Below are positions 7,348 to 16,766 of a stretch of DNA of 64,000 nt, one piece after another (position 1 is the first letter of the stretch; each line of letters starts with the position of its first letter). The notes under the pieces are model-generated. The model was not told where the DNA came from. It saw only the letters and a program-made list of their open reading frames with translations, and did not search any database. This DNA is from Chloroflexota bacterium (lineage in GTDB: Bacteria > Chloroflexota > Anaerolineae > JAAYZQ01), in contig JAGVRI010000002.1 in the NCBI GenBank assembly GCA_018606645.1, positions 330,615 through 394,614 of the forward strand, read 5' to 3'. The position numbers were made by a program, and so were the translations under genes.

Positions 7348-9303
7348 TTATGGCACCCATGACAGCCGCTCACTGAGCGGGTCCGGGTATGGATCGCCGG
7401 TGGTGGTCAACATCTGCACCGATCCGCTTCGGATGTCCAACAGATGGATGGCCCACCGACCATCTCGGTTTGAGAGAAAGGCTAACTGTTTGCCGCTGGG
7501 CGACCAGACCGGAGCGACATCGGCGGCCGGGTGGTCGGTCAGCCGCCTCTCTTGACCGGTGGCCAGATCGACCACATAGAGCTCCCAATTGCCCGAGCGG
7601 GCCGAGACAAAGGCGATCTGACGGCCATCTGGCGACCAGGCCGGCGCGGTGTCACTGGGATGAGAAGTCAGGCGACGGGGATTGAATCCACCGGCCAGCA
7701 TCAACCACACGGCACAATTGTCGCCGCGCTCATCGCAGCCGTGATAGGCGAGCTCGCTGCCGTCGGGGGACCAGGCCGGCATCTGGCCGTAGACCCACTC
7801 TTGACCCTCACCTCGGACCTCACCGGGTGAAATGACATAGATGCGCCATTTGCGATCGCCATGCTTGTTCGAGGCAAAGGCGATCTGCAGGTTATCTGGC
7901 GACCAGGCCGGGGTCGAATCTTCCGGATGGTTAGTCATTTCGCTGACCGTTCGGCTCCGCAAATCGAGGATGCTCAGCCCCAGGTGGAACGGATCGAGGT
8001 TACGAAATGCCAGTCGCCCGCCACCGAGGCCGAATGCCGGCTGGCTACCGCTTTCCCACAACAGTGTGACCTCTCCAGTGGAGAGGTTCAGAAGATAGAG
8101 GTCCGTTTTTTGCCGCACGGCATCCAGTGCGCTGAACACGATCCGGCCTTCCCCCGCACCACGCGGTATGGTGGCAGAGGCGGTCGGGCCTGCAGTTGGG
8201 CGCTCCTGGCCCGTGCTGGCGCTCGTCGGGATGGGTGAAACCTGGGGCTGTGCCGTAGCCAGGGAGGTGGGTCGCGGGCTGACCCTGATCTCCACAGTCG
8301 CCTCCGGGGTTCTGGCCATGGCCTGGCAGCGCATCAAGGCGTCGTCGCGGATATCCACCGTGGACTCTAATGGTAAAACCTCGGCTGCCGAGGTGTAATC
8401 CTCGGCCACGCGGCACCAATCGCCCTGGGTCACATACGACTGCGCCCGGTACAGATAGGCATCGTGCAGGCGGGTTCTCACATCCTTGTACTCTGGAGCG
8501 ATGGCATAGAGGCCCTTGAGCGCCTGAATCGCGGCGGACCAATCCTGCCCCCAGTTGCTCAGCGCGGCGGTATACAGCTCCAGCATGTTCAATTGATCCT
8601 GCGCGCTGGGGTCGCCGGGTTTCAGGGCCAGGACCGCTTTGAAATGGGTGGCGGCTTCCTCCAGGTGATTCTGAGCGGCCGCATTGAGCCCCAGTTGGTA
8701 ATGGGCAGTAGTCAGCATCAGCTCCACATTCTTCTGCTGATAGTCCGGATCCAGCCCTCGAAGCTCCTCCAGGACGGTCACTGCCTGAGCCAGGTTGCCG
8801 CTCTCGTAATAGGCGACCGCCTCCCGGTAGAGAAGCTGGGCGGCGTCCTGTCGGGTTTCCGAGGTCGGGGTAGCCAGCGTCCGCGCCAGCTCCTTGGCAT
8901 ACCGCAGTTGAGCCTGCGCCTCGCGCAATTTGGGATTGTGATTCAAAGCCAGATCAAACTCAGCGATGGCCAGTTCGTATTCGCCGGCCTGCAGATAGCC
9001 CATGCCCAGAGCATAGTGCTCCTGGGCCAGTTGCTGATCCCGAAGAGCCCGATCGCGGAGACCGTCGTAGACACCTAGGATACCGGCTGCAACGATGTAG
9101 CCGATCAGGCAGATCAAAGCCAGGGCGATCACCAGCGGCCGGAGCCATGGTCGCCGGACAGGCTCATGAGCAGAGTCTGCGAGTTCGCCGATCTCTTGCC
9201 TGGCGGACAGATCGGATGGTGCCACTGTAATAGCAGTCCCCTCCTGTCTTGTACCCGGCCGTTTGTCGCCTCGCCGGGAAAAGTTCTGGAAAAATGTTCT
9301 CAT
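7348..9303 (-). CDS. Membrane-anchored TPR and PD40 beta-propeller protein
   Basis: A 651-residue protein. A cytoplasmic N-tail of about 50 residues precedes one transmembrane helix (LVIALALICLIGYIVAAG). TPR units follow outside the membrane (residues ~85-310, for example ALGMGYLQAGEYELAIAEF). After a Thr/Pro-rich linker (~335-375) comes a TolB-like propeller of PD40/WD40-like blades, recognised by repeated PAWSPDG..IAF motifs up to the C-terminus. Such proteins usually bind glycans or other proteins at the cell surface. It is the third gene of the leftward envelope block. Shine-Dalgarno support for the ATG is weak. Confidence 0.8.
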   Translation of the reverse strand: MRTFFQNFSRRGDKRPGTRQEGTAITVAPSDLSARQEIGELADSAHEPVRRPWLRPLVIALALICLIGYIVAAGILGVYDGLRDRALRDQQLAQEHYALGMGYLQAGEYELAIAEFDLALNHNPKLREAQAQLRYAKELARTLATPTSETRQDAAQLLYREAVAYYESGNLAQAVTVLEELRGLDPDYQQKNVELMLTTAHYQLGLNAAAQNHLEEAATHFKAVLALKPGDPSAQDQLNMLELYTAALSNWGQDWSAAIQALKGLYAIAPEYKDVRTRLHDAYLYRAQSYVTQGDWCRVAEDYTSAAEVLPLESTVDIRDDALMRCQAMARTPEATVEIRVSPRPTSLATAQPQVSPIPTSASTGQERPTAGPTASATIPRGAGEGRIVFSALDAVRQKTDLYLLNLSTGEVTLLWESGSQPAFGLGGGRLAFRNLDPFHLGLSILDLRSRTVSEMTNHPEDSTPAWSPDNLQIAFASNKHGDRKWRIYVISPGEVRGEGQEWVYGQMPAWSPDGSELAYHGCDERGDNCAVWLMLAGGFNPRRLTSHPSDTAPAWSPDGRQIAFVSARSGNWELYVVDLATGQERRLTDHPAADVAPVWSPSGKQLAFLSNRDGRWAIHLLDIRSGSVQMLTTTGDPYPDPLSERLSWVP

Positions 9304-9321
9304 TCTCGGCTGCGACGATCC

Positions 9322-11328
9322 TTACTTGATCCCAAAATTGGCACCATATTCGGCCACTATGGTGCCGTCAGAGGCCTGGAGTCGGAGGGTGAGCCGTCCT
9401 TCCTGGGGCGGATTATCGCCCAACGACACACTCTGTCGGAGAGCGGGGCCAGGCACCAGGGAGACTGCCTGTTGCCAATGTTCCTGGTCGTTGACCAACA
9501 GGATCACCCTCCCGGACCAGGGCCGAGCCACGGCCACGGCCAGCCGGGCCTGTCCTTGAGCGGCTGTCAGGTCCAAAGCGGCGATGGCGTTGGCAAAGCG
9601 CAGCCGGCCCAATCCGGCGACGGGATACCAGGTCTCTACCCACTCGATGCTGCCACCGGGAGGAAGGTGGACGCTATCATCGAAAGTGGGTGCCGGCCCA
9701 CCGTGAATCTCTACATAACTCGATCCGTCGTCGGTCCAATAATGGGCCGGGATCGGGTCGCTCCAACCAAAGGCAAAGACTTTGGCTCCATGGGCCACCT
9801 CTGCCGGAAAAACGCGGACCATCCCTTCGTCGTACTCCTCATCGTATACCGCCTGGAACGGTCCGATGGCCGGATCCTCAAAGAAACCAAGCCAGCGGTT
9901 CCAGTTCCCCAGACGACTCAGGTCCACGCCGTTAAAGATGGGCCAGGACATCCGTTGGTTGTAATCGGGCAACCAATCGTCCCCCCGACTGTGAACCGTA
10001 ACCGCCGTGACCGCTTCGGGCAGGACGAAACGGAGCCCGGCCGAGGGCGCATTTCGACCGCCAGGAGCCAGCATGGCGTTCGTCCAGTACTTTACATTCA
10101 CCCCGGTGCTCGTCGGATTCTCCAGCCGAGGGCGGATGGTGAAATAGCCGGCGCCGGCGTCCAATCGCACGGCGATGACGGCCCGCACCCGATCCGAGGC
10201 GCTGCTATCGCGCAGGAGAACGGTCACATCCGGGCCCTCGCGGTTGACCTGGATCTGCCAGGGGATGCCCCATTCGTACCCGTGCTCCTCCACCGGGAAA
10301 CACCATTCCAGCCCGCCGGCTGCCAGCCACCAACCCTGCTCGGGCGGTCCCCACGGGCTGGGCTTGAGCACCGGGTTGCGGTAGGTCTCGCGACGGCCGG
10401 TGGGCTTGAACACGATCTCATACAGGCGGCCCCCCACATCGGGCAAGAAGGTGAGCTTCAGATATTCGTTCTCGACCACGACGACGCGGTATGTGACCTC
10501 TCTGGGGGTGGGATTCGACGCGTCGTAGGCGGACCGGTTGAGGATCGGGTAGGGCATGTTGAAGGTCGGGTTCCAGCCTTGAGTGAGAAAGTCGGCGTAG
10601 GGGTAGGTCGCGATGCGGACCTGTTCCTCGCGGACCACGACCGGCGAGGATGAGGGGAGATACGGCAGCCATGCCTGTTCGGGTGTTGCCGTGGGTTCCT
10701 CATGCGTCACAGCGGCAGACGACGAGGGAAGAGGGGTCGGGGTCGAACCAGGGGTTTGCGTGGCCGGCGGGGGCGCAGATGCCGGCGGCTGGCTCGGCTG
10801 AGGAGAGGGCGCGATGGGAAGGCCAGCGACAGAAGTTGACCGCTCTACGCTTGGAGATGGTGTACCGGTTGCCATGGGGGCCGGCAGCGCGGACGAGGGT
10901 GGGCTGGCATCTACCGGGGCGGTGGCCAAGGAGACGGCGGAAGGTTCCACCGGAACCAACACACCCGGGATGGTCACTTGATCGCCTGGGCCGATGGTGA
11001 TCTCTTGTTCAAGCGGTTGAAATCCGTCCACTTCAACGCGGATGCGGTAGGTGCCGGCCGGACCTTCCAGGAGCAGTGGGGTGGTGCCGACAACCTGCCC
11101 ATCGATCGAGACCCGGGAACCGGCCGGCTCGACTTGGACGCTCAGATAGGCTGTGGCTGTCTCCATGGTCGGGGTCTGGGTGACCGGAGCGGGCGGCGAC
11201 TCACAACCGGCCACCAGAACCACGAGGATGCCCAGGATCAGCCAGGCCATCGACCGCTGAACAGCGAGCCCATTCCAACGACCCGGGCTGTGCTCTTTTG
11301 CCCCTTTTGGCTCCAGGATCACGAACAT
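9322..11328 (-). CDS. Lipoprotein with PEGA domain and large C-terminal DUF5107-like domain
   Basis: 668 residues from the ATG at 11328, which has AGGAGG 3-4 nt upstream. A hydrophobic stretch ends in the lipobox VLVAGC, so the protein is probably lipidated. A PEGA domain (about 60-125, with VSIDGQVVGTTPLLLEGP) is followed by a Ser/Pro/Thr-rich spacer and a large domain from about 235. That domain contains FLPDVGGRLYEIVFKP and WWLAAGGLEW, resembling DUF5107 and galactose-mutarotase-like beta-sandwich families. It starts 40 bp after the FHA-CARDB gene. It probably binds or acts on extracellular carbohydrate; the assignment of the C-terminal domain is by recollection of motif style. Confidence 0.75.
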   Translation of the reverse strand: MFVILEPKGAKEHSPGRWNGLAVQRSMAWLILGILVVLVAGCESPPAPVTQTPTMETATAYLSVQVEPAGSRVSIDGQVVGTTPLLLEGPAGTYRIRVEVDGFQPLEQEITIGPGDQVTIPGVLVPVEPSAVSLATAPVDASPPSSALPAPMATGTPSPSVERSTSVAGLPIAPSPQPSQPPASAPPPATQTPGSTPTPLPSSSAAVTHEEPTATPEQAWLPYLPSSSPVVVREEQVRIATYPYADFLTQGWNPTFNMPYPILNRSAYDASNPTPREVTYRVVVVENEYLKLTFLPDVGGRLYEIVFKPTGRRETYRNPVLKPSPWGPPEQGWWLAAGGLEWCFPVEEHGYEWGIPWQIQVNREGPDVTVLLRDSSASDRVRAVIAVRLDAGAGYFTIRPRLENPTSTGVNVKYWTNAMLAPGGRNAPSAGLRFVLPEAVTAVTVHSRGDDWLPDYNQRMSWPIFNGVDLSRLGNWNRWLGFFEDPAIGPFQAVYDEEYDEGMVRVFPAEVAHGAKVFAFGWSDPIPAHYWTDDGSSYVEIHGGPAPTFDDSVHLPPGGSIEWVETWYPVAGLGRLRFANAIAALDLTAAQGQARLAVAVARPWSGRVILLVNDQEHWQQAVSLVPGPALRQSVSLGDNPPQEGRLTLRLQASDGTIVAEYGANFGIK

Positions 11329-11368
11329 GGTCCTCCTCGGTCTTTTTGACAGGGGGATGAATCGTCCA

Positions 11369-13474
11369 TTATTGGTCATAGACGATTTGGGTGATAGCCG
11401 TGATGGCCGAGGGGGGTCCACCCAGGGTCACCCGGGCGATGTTGGCTGTCGCAGAACCCAACGTCACCTCAAAGGTGCCGCCATAAGCCACCGCATTCTG
11501 GGATGCGGACCCCAACAGGTTATCGGCGCTGTCGTAGGCCTGCATGGTATAGATCGCGGTCGCGCCGGCAAAGGTCAAAGTCACCTGCCGGACCGGGCTG
11601 GTGAAGCGGATGCCGATCGGACCAAAGTTGCAGGCGTTGACATCGCCCGGGCGAGCGGTAGTCAAAAAGTTGCCGCTGATGCCGTATGCATTGCGGAGAA
11701 TCGCCGGCACGGTGGCCACCCCGCCGCAGGACGAGGAAGAAGCCGGCGCCCCTTCCAGCCGAATGCCTTTCGCCAGGAACTCGTCGCCGCTCAGGATCAG
11801 GTCCGAATTGATAGGCGTGCCATCCGGAAACGCCTCAAAGGTCACCACGACGGTACGAGGATTGATCGTGATGGTCCATCCACGGCCGTTGTTGGTCTCG
11901 TCCGTCTCCTGGACCTCGTTTCGGCTGTCGGCTTCGACCTCAACGTAATAGTCCCCCGGTTCGGTGTACGAGAAATAGAGGGACTTGGTGCAAGATGCAT
12001 AGCTATTGTTTACCGGGCAGACCTCTTCCTGCCAGGGAAAGCCGGGTCCCTGCCGCCAGCGAAAGTGCGAAGCAGGGAAGAAAGGACCCTCACCGGGATA
12101 GATGTCGGTGGCGATCATGGCATCCAGTCGAATGGTCTCTCCGACAAACAGGTTTGGCGAGAAATCCATCCGCCGGACATACAGATCGTACTGGGGTGGT
12201 GGATTGGTCGGCGTTGGGGTGGGGGTTGGAGTGGAGGTGGGCGTCGGGGTGGCGGTTGGGGTCCGGGTCGGGGTCGGGATGAAGGTCGCCGTCGGGATCT
12301 CGGTTGGCGGAGGGGTGCAGGTGGGAGGCAAGGTCGGGATGGGCACCATCTGCGAGACCGCATTGTTGTTCTCGTTGCTCTCCTGAACCTGATTGGTTAC
12401 ATCCACGATCACCCGATTCTCACCGGGATAGGCGTACCCGGGGAACCACAACGTAGCGATCATGCCCGCTGGCACCCCGGTGGCGACCGTTTGCTGCACA
12501 CCGTTCGCTTCGACGACGAAAGGACCTGCGTCTGCATTGCCGATATTCCAGATGCCGACTCGCAGACCCAACTGGGTGGAGCTATAGTTGCAATCCCCCC
12601 CTGTTTCCAGCTCGATCTTGAGTTGCGAGACGAACAGATCGGGGAGGGGGACTGTCGTCGAGAGCGGAGTGACAGCCGTGGCTGTCGGCGTGATCATACT
12701 CAGCGACTCGACCACCATCACCTCAATCGATGCCGGTTCGCTGGCCCGTTCGCGGACGGTATAGGCCACTGCTGAGATCGCGTGGGGACCGGTCTGCCCG
12801 AACGTCCATGGCTGACTGACAGTGAGGGATGGCGAACCGTTCGGATCGGGGCTGGAGACGGTGGCCACCAGGAACTCGTCCACGCGCAGCTCTAACCGGG
12901 CGATATCACGAACGCCGGTGGCCGCCGCCTGCAGGCTGATCTCCTGGCCGACGACGATCTGGGCACCTTGGACCGGGGATTGGATGGCCACGGTGGGCTT
13001 GCCTCCCAGCAAAACCGGCCAAAGCAAGATCACGGCGATAACCAGCGCCACGATCGCGATCCCGGCCAGGATCACGCCGAGAAGGATGGGCCCCACCGGC
13101 CGTCGGGCCAACCCGCCGACACCGGCCGGCATCGCCGCCACCGCCCGGGTTTCGGCGACTGGCTGAACGCCAGAAGCGACCTGAATATCAAAGATCGTAT
13201 TGCCCATCCGCAATACATAGCCGGGGCGGAGCGGATGCGGTCCGGTAATCCGTCGGTTGTTGACAAAGGTGCCGTTGACGCTCCCCAGGTCCTGGATCAC
13301 ATACGTTCCGGCCTGCCAGGAGATGACGGCGTGATGCCGGGATACATCGGGGTCAGAAAGGATGATCACATTGTCCGACTGCCGACCAATGGTGATCGGG
13401 GCCTGGGTTAAGGGAAAGACCTGGCCGGTGTGTCGAACGACCAGTGCCAGATTGGCTGCTTCCGAATACGCCAT
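11369..13474 (-). CDS. FHA-domain transmembrane protein with extracellular CARDB domains
   Basis: A 701-residue trans-envelope protein. The N-terminal FHA domain (about 10-95) keeps the phosphothreonine-binding pattern: ITIGRQ, SRHHAVIS and GSVNGTFVNN. A transmembrane helix follows at about 128-153 (LLGVILAGIAIVALVIAV). Outside are a bacterial Ig-like domain, a CARDB-like adhesion domain (LRVGIWNIGNADAGPF), a Thr/Pro linker, a second CARDB-like unit ending in EVQETDETNNG, and a C-terminal beta domain. The design suggests reading of a phosphorylated cytoplasmic partner coupled to a surface adhesin. No Ser/Thr kinase is encoded nearby. RBS AAGGAG, 7 nt before the ATG. Confidence 0.82.
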   Translation of the reverse strand: MAYSEAANLALVVRHTGQVFPLTQAPITIGRQSDNVIILSDPDVSRHHAVISWQAGTYVIQDLGSVNGTFVNNRRITGPHPLRPGYVLRMGNTIFDIQVASGVQPVAETRAVAAMPAGVGGLARRPVGPILLGVILAGIAIVALVIAVILLWPVLLGGKPTVAIQSPVQGAQIVVGQEISLQAAATGVRDIARLELRVDEFLVATVSSPDPNGSPSLTVSQPWTFGQTGPHAISAVAYTVRERASEPASIEVMVVESLSMITPTATAVTPLSTTVPLPDLFVSQLKIELETGGDCNYSSTQLGLRVGIWNIGNADAGPFVVEANGVQQTVATGVPAGMIATLWFPGYAYPGENRVIVDVTNQVQESNENNNAVSQMVPIPTLPPTCTPPPTEIPTATFIPTPTRTPTATPTPTSTPTPTPTPTNPPPQYDLYVRRMDFSPNLFVGETIRLDAMIATDIYPGEGPFFPASHFRWRQGPGFPWQEEVCPVNNSYASCTKSLYFSYTEPGDYYVEVEADSRNEVQETDETNNGRGWTITINPRTVVVTFEAFPDGTPINSDLILSGDEFLAKGIRLEGAPASSSSCGGVATVPAILRNAYGISGNFLTTARPGDVNACNFGPIGIRFTSPVRQVTLTFAGATAIYTMQAYDSADNLLGSASQNAVAYGGTFEVTLGSATANIARVTLGGPPSAITAITQIVYDQ
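12190..12310 (-). repeat. Thr-Pro low-complexity linker repeat
   Basis: Short GTTGGGGT/GTCGGGGT-type units on the plus strand encode a TPTPTSTP-like linker in the FHA-CARDB protein. This is a flexible extracellular spacer and a site prone to length variation. Confidence 0.7.
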
Positions 13475-13550
13475 TCCTCATCTCCTTGGTGTCAGTGCCA
13501 ATGTGCCTCACCTGCCCACCACCTGGCCGATCAGAGAGGCGGCACGGGAC

Positions 13551-14600
13551 CTAGCTGTCTGCAAACTGGCTTGTGTCCACGTCGAGCCCTCGACCGACCA
13601 TCGACATGAATACATCCTCCAGGGTGGGTTCCCGTTTTTCCAGAGCCAGAAGCCGGGCAGTTCGAGCCCCCAAGGAAACAATCACCGGCCCCAGGATCTC
13701 TTCGGCCTCCAGGATCAACTCGAGTTCGGTGTGATCGTTCACGTGCCGCTGGATACACTGGCGGACGCCCTCGATGGCACACACCGTGTTGGCTGCTTCC
13801 GGGAGGTAGGTGGTGTGCAGGCGGAAAATCACCTCGTGTTGAAGAGCACGTTTGAGGTTGAACGGGGTATCGCAAGCCAGAATCCGACCCTGATCGATGA
13901 TGGCCACCCGGTCACATAGTTCGTCCGCTTCGGTCATGTAATGGGTGGTCAACAGCACCGTCTTGTGAGGGTTTTCCCTGACCCACTGCTTGATATATTG
14001 TCGCACGTCTCGAGAGGAACCTACATCCAGCCCCAAGGTGGGTTCGTCCAGGAAGATAATCTGCGGATCGGTGATAAAGCCGCGGACGAAATTCATCTTT
14101 TGGCGGAGACCGGTCGACAGGTCCGAAATCTTGGTCCGTTTGCGATCGCTCAGTCCTACGATCTCCAAGAGGTCGTTGATCCGGCGGTAAGATGTCTTGT
14201 TGTCCAGGCCGTAGAACTGGGCGAACATCCACAGGTTTTCTTCGACGGTGAGCAGCCCGTAGCCTGAGGTCTCTCCTCCGGTGACCATGTTGATCCGCTG
14301 GCGGATTTCCGCTGCTTCCGTTTCGACATCCAGGCCGTCCACCCAGGCCTTGCCGGTGGTAGGGGAAAGCAGGGTGGTCAAGATCTTGATCAGGGTTGTC
14401 TTGCCCGCTCCATTGGGGCCCAGCAGGCCAAAGATCTCCCCCTGGTGGACCTCCAGGTTAACATCGTCCAGGGCAACCAATTCCCGGATCAAAGGCTCCC
14501 GCTGGCCCTCCTTGCGAGCTGCTCGCCTCTCTTTCCGACTGGGTCGTAACTTGTACACCCGACCCAGATGCTCAGTGCGAACGGCCAGTTCGTGATTCAT
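13551..14600 (-). CDS. ABC transporter ATP-binding protein (DrrA/ABC-2 type), no permease nearby
   Basis: A 349-residue ATPase. Walker A is GPNGAGKTT, the signature region LSTGLRQKMNF (a variant of LSGGQ), Walker B IIFLDEPTLGLD, and the H-loop LLTTHYMTEADELCD. The C-terminal extension is typical of DrrA-like exporters. ATG 14600 follows AAGGGA at 8 nt. It has its own promoter just upstream and an FHA protein gene downstream; no ABC-2 permease gene is adjacent on either side, which is unusual for this family. The permease may be elsewhere, or the ATPase may serve several exporters. Confidence 0.9.
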   Translation of the reverse strand: MNHELAVRTEHLGRVYKLRPSRKERRAARKEGQREPLIRELVALDDVNLEVHQGEIFGLLGPNGAGKTTLIKILTTLLSPTTGKAWVDGLDVETEAAEIRQRINMVTGGETSGYGLLTVEENLWMFAQFYGLDNKTSYRRINDLLEIVGLSDRKRTKISDLSTGLRQKMNFVRGFITDPQIIFLDEPTLGLDVGSSRDVRQYIKQWVRENPHKTVLLTTHYMTEADELCDRVAIIDQGRILACDTPFNLKRALQHEVIFRLHTTYLPEAANTVCAIEGVRQCIQRHVNDHTELELILEAEEILGPVIVSLGARTARLLALEKREPTLEDVFMSMVGRGLDVDTSQFADS

Positions 14601-14623
14601 ATCTGCATCCCTTTTCAGGACCC

Positions 14624-14652
14624 AGTATAGCATAGCTCCAGAGACGGATCAA
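14624..14652 (-). promoter_or_regulatory. Promoter of the ABC ATPase gene
   Basis: Minus strand: TTGATC (14647-14652), 17-bp spacer, TATACT (14624-14629) preceded by TGC, an extended -10. Confidence 0.65.
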
Positions 14653-14667
14653 ATCAACTCTGGCACG

Positions 14668-14700
14668 AAAAAGGAGGACAAGCAATGAGCTTGTCCTCCC
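14668..14700 (-). terminator. Rho-independent terminator of the site-2 protease gene
   Basis: A perfect 11-bp stem (GGAGGACAAGC at 14673-14683 with GCTTGTCCTCC at 14689-14699), 5-nt loop, and on the minus strand a TTTTT run directly after the stem (plus-strand A-run 14668-14672). Confidence 0.88.
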
Positions 14701-14728
14701 CTTGACTCGAGACCGATGGCGAGAGCGG

Positions 14729-15850
14729 CTAGATGCCAAGAGTCGAGCGAGTCTGGGCAAAGCGCAACAAGCTGTCCTGGCGCACCAATCCGAGAAAACG
14801 GCCGTCATCCACCACCGGCAACAGGCTCTGTCCCTCGGCCATCATTCGCTCCAGGACGCTGTAGGCCGACTCGCTGGCCCGTACCGGCTTGAGAGTGCTG
14901 AGTGGGGTCATGATCTGGCGCATGGGGGTCCACCCCCAGCGCTGGCGCGGCACCTGTCGGATCTGGCTCAGCGTGGTCAGCCCCTGCGTCTGCTCGCCCT
15001 CAGTCACGATGAAACAGTTCTGTCCCTGCGAGAGGACATAATCGCGCACCACCCAGTCAAGAGGGGTATTGCTATCCACCGCCTGACAGGCCGAAGAGGC
15101 AAAATCGCGCGCCGTATAGCCCTCTAACGCCTCGCGCACCCAGGCCTGCTGGGCGCTCTGGCCGGCAGCGTTGTCGAGGAACCAACCGATGAAGACCAAC
15201 CATAGGCCGCTGCTCCAGTTACCTCTCAGGAACAGGACCCCGCCCGCCACGATCAACAGGATGGCGATGCCACGGCCGATCGTGGCCGCCCAACGGGTAG
15301 CACGGTTCATGTTCCCCGTCCAGGCCCACACCAGCGAGCGGAACACCCGGCCGCCGTCCAATGGAAAGCCGGGGATCATATTAAAGAGCGCCAGACTCAG
15401 GTTGATCCCTCCCAGGTACAGGCCTAGCGCGGCCAGCGGAACCCAGTCTAGCATCTGACCGGTCAGCCACAGTCCGCCAAACCCGACCGCCAGCAGCAGG
15501 CTGGAGATGGGACCGGCGATGGCGATCAAAAACTCGGCCAGCGGTCGAGGTGGCTCGCGCACGATGTGGGCAACCCCTCCAAATACAAAGAGGGTGATGC
15601 TCTGGACCGGCACCCCGCAGAATCGGGCAACCACGCTGTGGGCAACTTCGTGGATCAGCACCGAGGCGAAGAAGAGAAGACTGGTCAGCAGGCCAATGCT
15701 CAGATAGCCAACCTGGCTCCAACCCTCATACCGGCTGGGGAAGTAACCCGTTGTCAGGGATAGGGTCACCAGAGTAAAGATGATAAACCACGTATAATGG
15801 ATCCCGATCGGGATGCCCAGGATTTTGCCAATCTGTAACGAACTTTTCAT
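14729..15850 (-). CDS. Site-2 protease family (M50) intramembrane metalloprotease with CBS domains
   Basis: A 373-residue polytopic membrane protease. The zinc site HEVAH (in VLIHEVAHSVVARFCG) and the second motif NMIPGFPLDGGRV (NPDG-type, supplying the Asp ligand) are both present. At least five hydrophobic segments lie in the first ~230 residues. The last ~140 residues hold two CBS units (YVLSQGQNCFIVTEGEQ and MMAEGQSLLPVVDDG), which in this subfamily sense adenine nucleotides. ATG 15850 has AAGGAGG upstream. It is a single-gene unit closed by a strong terminator. The substrate, perhaps an anti-sigma factor, is unknown. Confidence 0.92.
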   Translation of the reverse strand: MKSSLQIGKILGIPIGIHYTWFIIFTLVTLSLTTGYFPSRYEGWSQVGYLSIGLLTSLLFFASVLIHEVAHSVVARFCGVPVQSITLFVFGGVAHIVREPPRPLAEFLIAIAGPISSLLLAVGFGGLWLTGQMLDWVPLAALGLYLGGINLSLALFNMIPGFPLDGGRVFRSLVWAWTGNMNRATRWAATIGRGIAILLIVAGGVLFLRGNWSSGLWLVFIGWFLDNAAGQSAQQAWVREALEGYTARDFASSACQAVDSNTPLDWVVRDYVLSQGQNCFIVTEGEQTQGLTTLSQIRQVPRQRWGWTPMRQIMTPLSTLKPVRASESAYSVLERMMAEGQSLLPVVDDGRFLGLVRQDSLLRFAQTRSTLGI

Positions 15851-16171
15851 TGGGTCCTCCTTCCTAATTATCCAATGTACCACACCCAAGTTAGAACGAT
15901 GTTATAGAAATATTAGAAATCTATTAAATCCAAACTCGCCCAACGCGAGCGTTGCTTTTTGCAGAGTGGAACATTATGCAGTATAATATGGTCAGGTTCG
16001 CTGCGTAGTGTCTAGCACTCACCTGTGGGTTTTGGAGTCAAGCCTGTTTTTTGCGGTATAGACTTAGCCTCATCTCCGTTGGAGTGGAGAGGGAAGAAAA
16101 GGTCAAAAGGGTGAACGTGGTCGGGTGGAGAATTTTGAACTAGCGCGAATTCCGCAGAAAGGAGAAGCACA
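15851..16171. other. Divergent intergenic region, site-2 protease / DUF4332 gene
   Basis: This AT-richer stretch holds the rightward promoter at 15959-15987. A short palindrome, CAACGC-GA-GCGTTG (15941-15954), is followed by T5 and touches the -35 box; it may be an operator or an upstream transcription barrier. The 5' leader of the DUF4332 gene would be about 175 nt. I see no ORF or clear riboswitch in it. Confidence 0.5.
15959..15987 (+). promoter_or_regulatory. Promoter of the DUF4332 gene
   Basis: TTGCAG (15959-15964), 17-bp spacer, perfect TATAAT (15982-15987). Confidence 0.6.
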
Positions 16172-16576
16172 ATGGCCAAGATTACCGCAGTCGAGGGAAT
16201 TGGCGAAGTCTATGCTCAGAAATTGAGGGAAGCAGGCATTCACACGACCGAAGCTCTGTTGGCGGCAGGTGCTACACCTAAGGGCCGGAAGGAGCTCGAG
16301 GAAAAGACCGGCATCAGCCACAAGTTGATCCTGGAGTGGGTGAACCACGTGGACCTCTTCCGCATCAAGGGGGTCGGTGAGGAATACTCGGACTTGCTCG
16401 AGGAAGCAGGGGTAGATACCGTGCCCGAGCTGGCTCAGCGAAACCCGGAGAACCTGTATCTCGCCCTGGAAAAGACCAACGAAGAAAAGAAGCTGGTGCG
16501 CAGGCTGCCCACTCTGGCCCAGGTCGCCGATTGGATCGAACAGGCCAAGAACCTGCCACGGGTCGTGACTTACTGA
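16172..16576 (+). CDS. DUF4332 helix-hairpin-helix protein
   Basis: A 134-residue soluble protein with two helix-hairpin-helix-like halves: ITAVEGIGEVYAQKLREAGI near the start and FRIKGVGEEYSDLLEEAGVD at about residue 62. This is the layout of the DUF4332 family, common in Chloroflexota and cyanobacteria. HhH motifs of this kind often bind DNA non-specifically or mediate protein contacts. RBS AAAGGAG is 7 nt before the ATG. The gene appears monocistronic, with a promoter upstream and a hairpin 36 bp downstream. The function is not established. Confidence 0.85.
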   Translation: MAKITAVEGIGEVYAQKLREAGIHTTEALLAAGATPKGRKELEEKTGISHKLILEWVNHVDLFRIKGVGEEYSDLLEEAGVDTVPELAQRNPENLYLALEKTNEEKKLVRRLPTLAQVADWIEQAKNLPRVVTY

Positions 16577-16611
16577 CGGCTTCTCTTCCCTGAAGGAAAC
16601 TGGTCACTAGG

Positions 16612-16642
16612 GGACTGTACCGCCGGCCATTTGGTACGGTCC
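16612..16642 (+). terminator. Hairpin after the DUF4332 gene
   Basis: GGACTGTACC (16612-16621) pairs with GGTACGGTCC (16633-16642) with one G-U pair and an 11-nt loop. There is no U-run, so termination is only suggested. Confidence 0.35.
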
Positions 16643-16766
16643 GATAGCGAGCCTTCTATCACAGGAGGGTGGGTGGATGTTGTCTCCCCTCTCTCCTTGG
16701 TGTTTGTCACACCTGAGTACGTCTCTCTAGACTGGTCCATTATACCACATAGTTCCTGGAGTGCGT

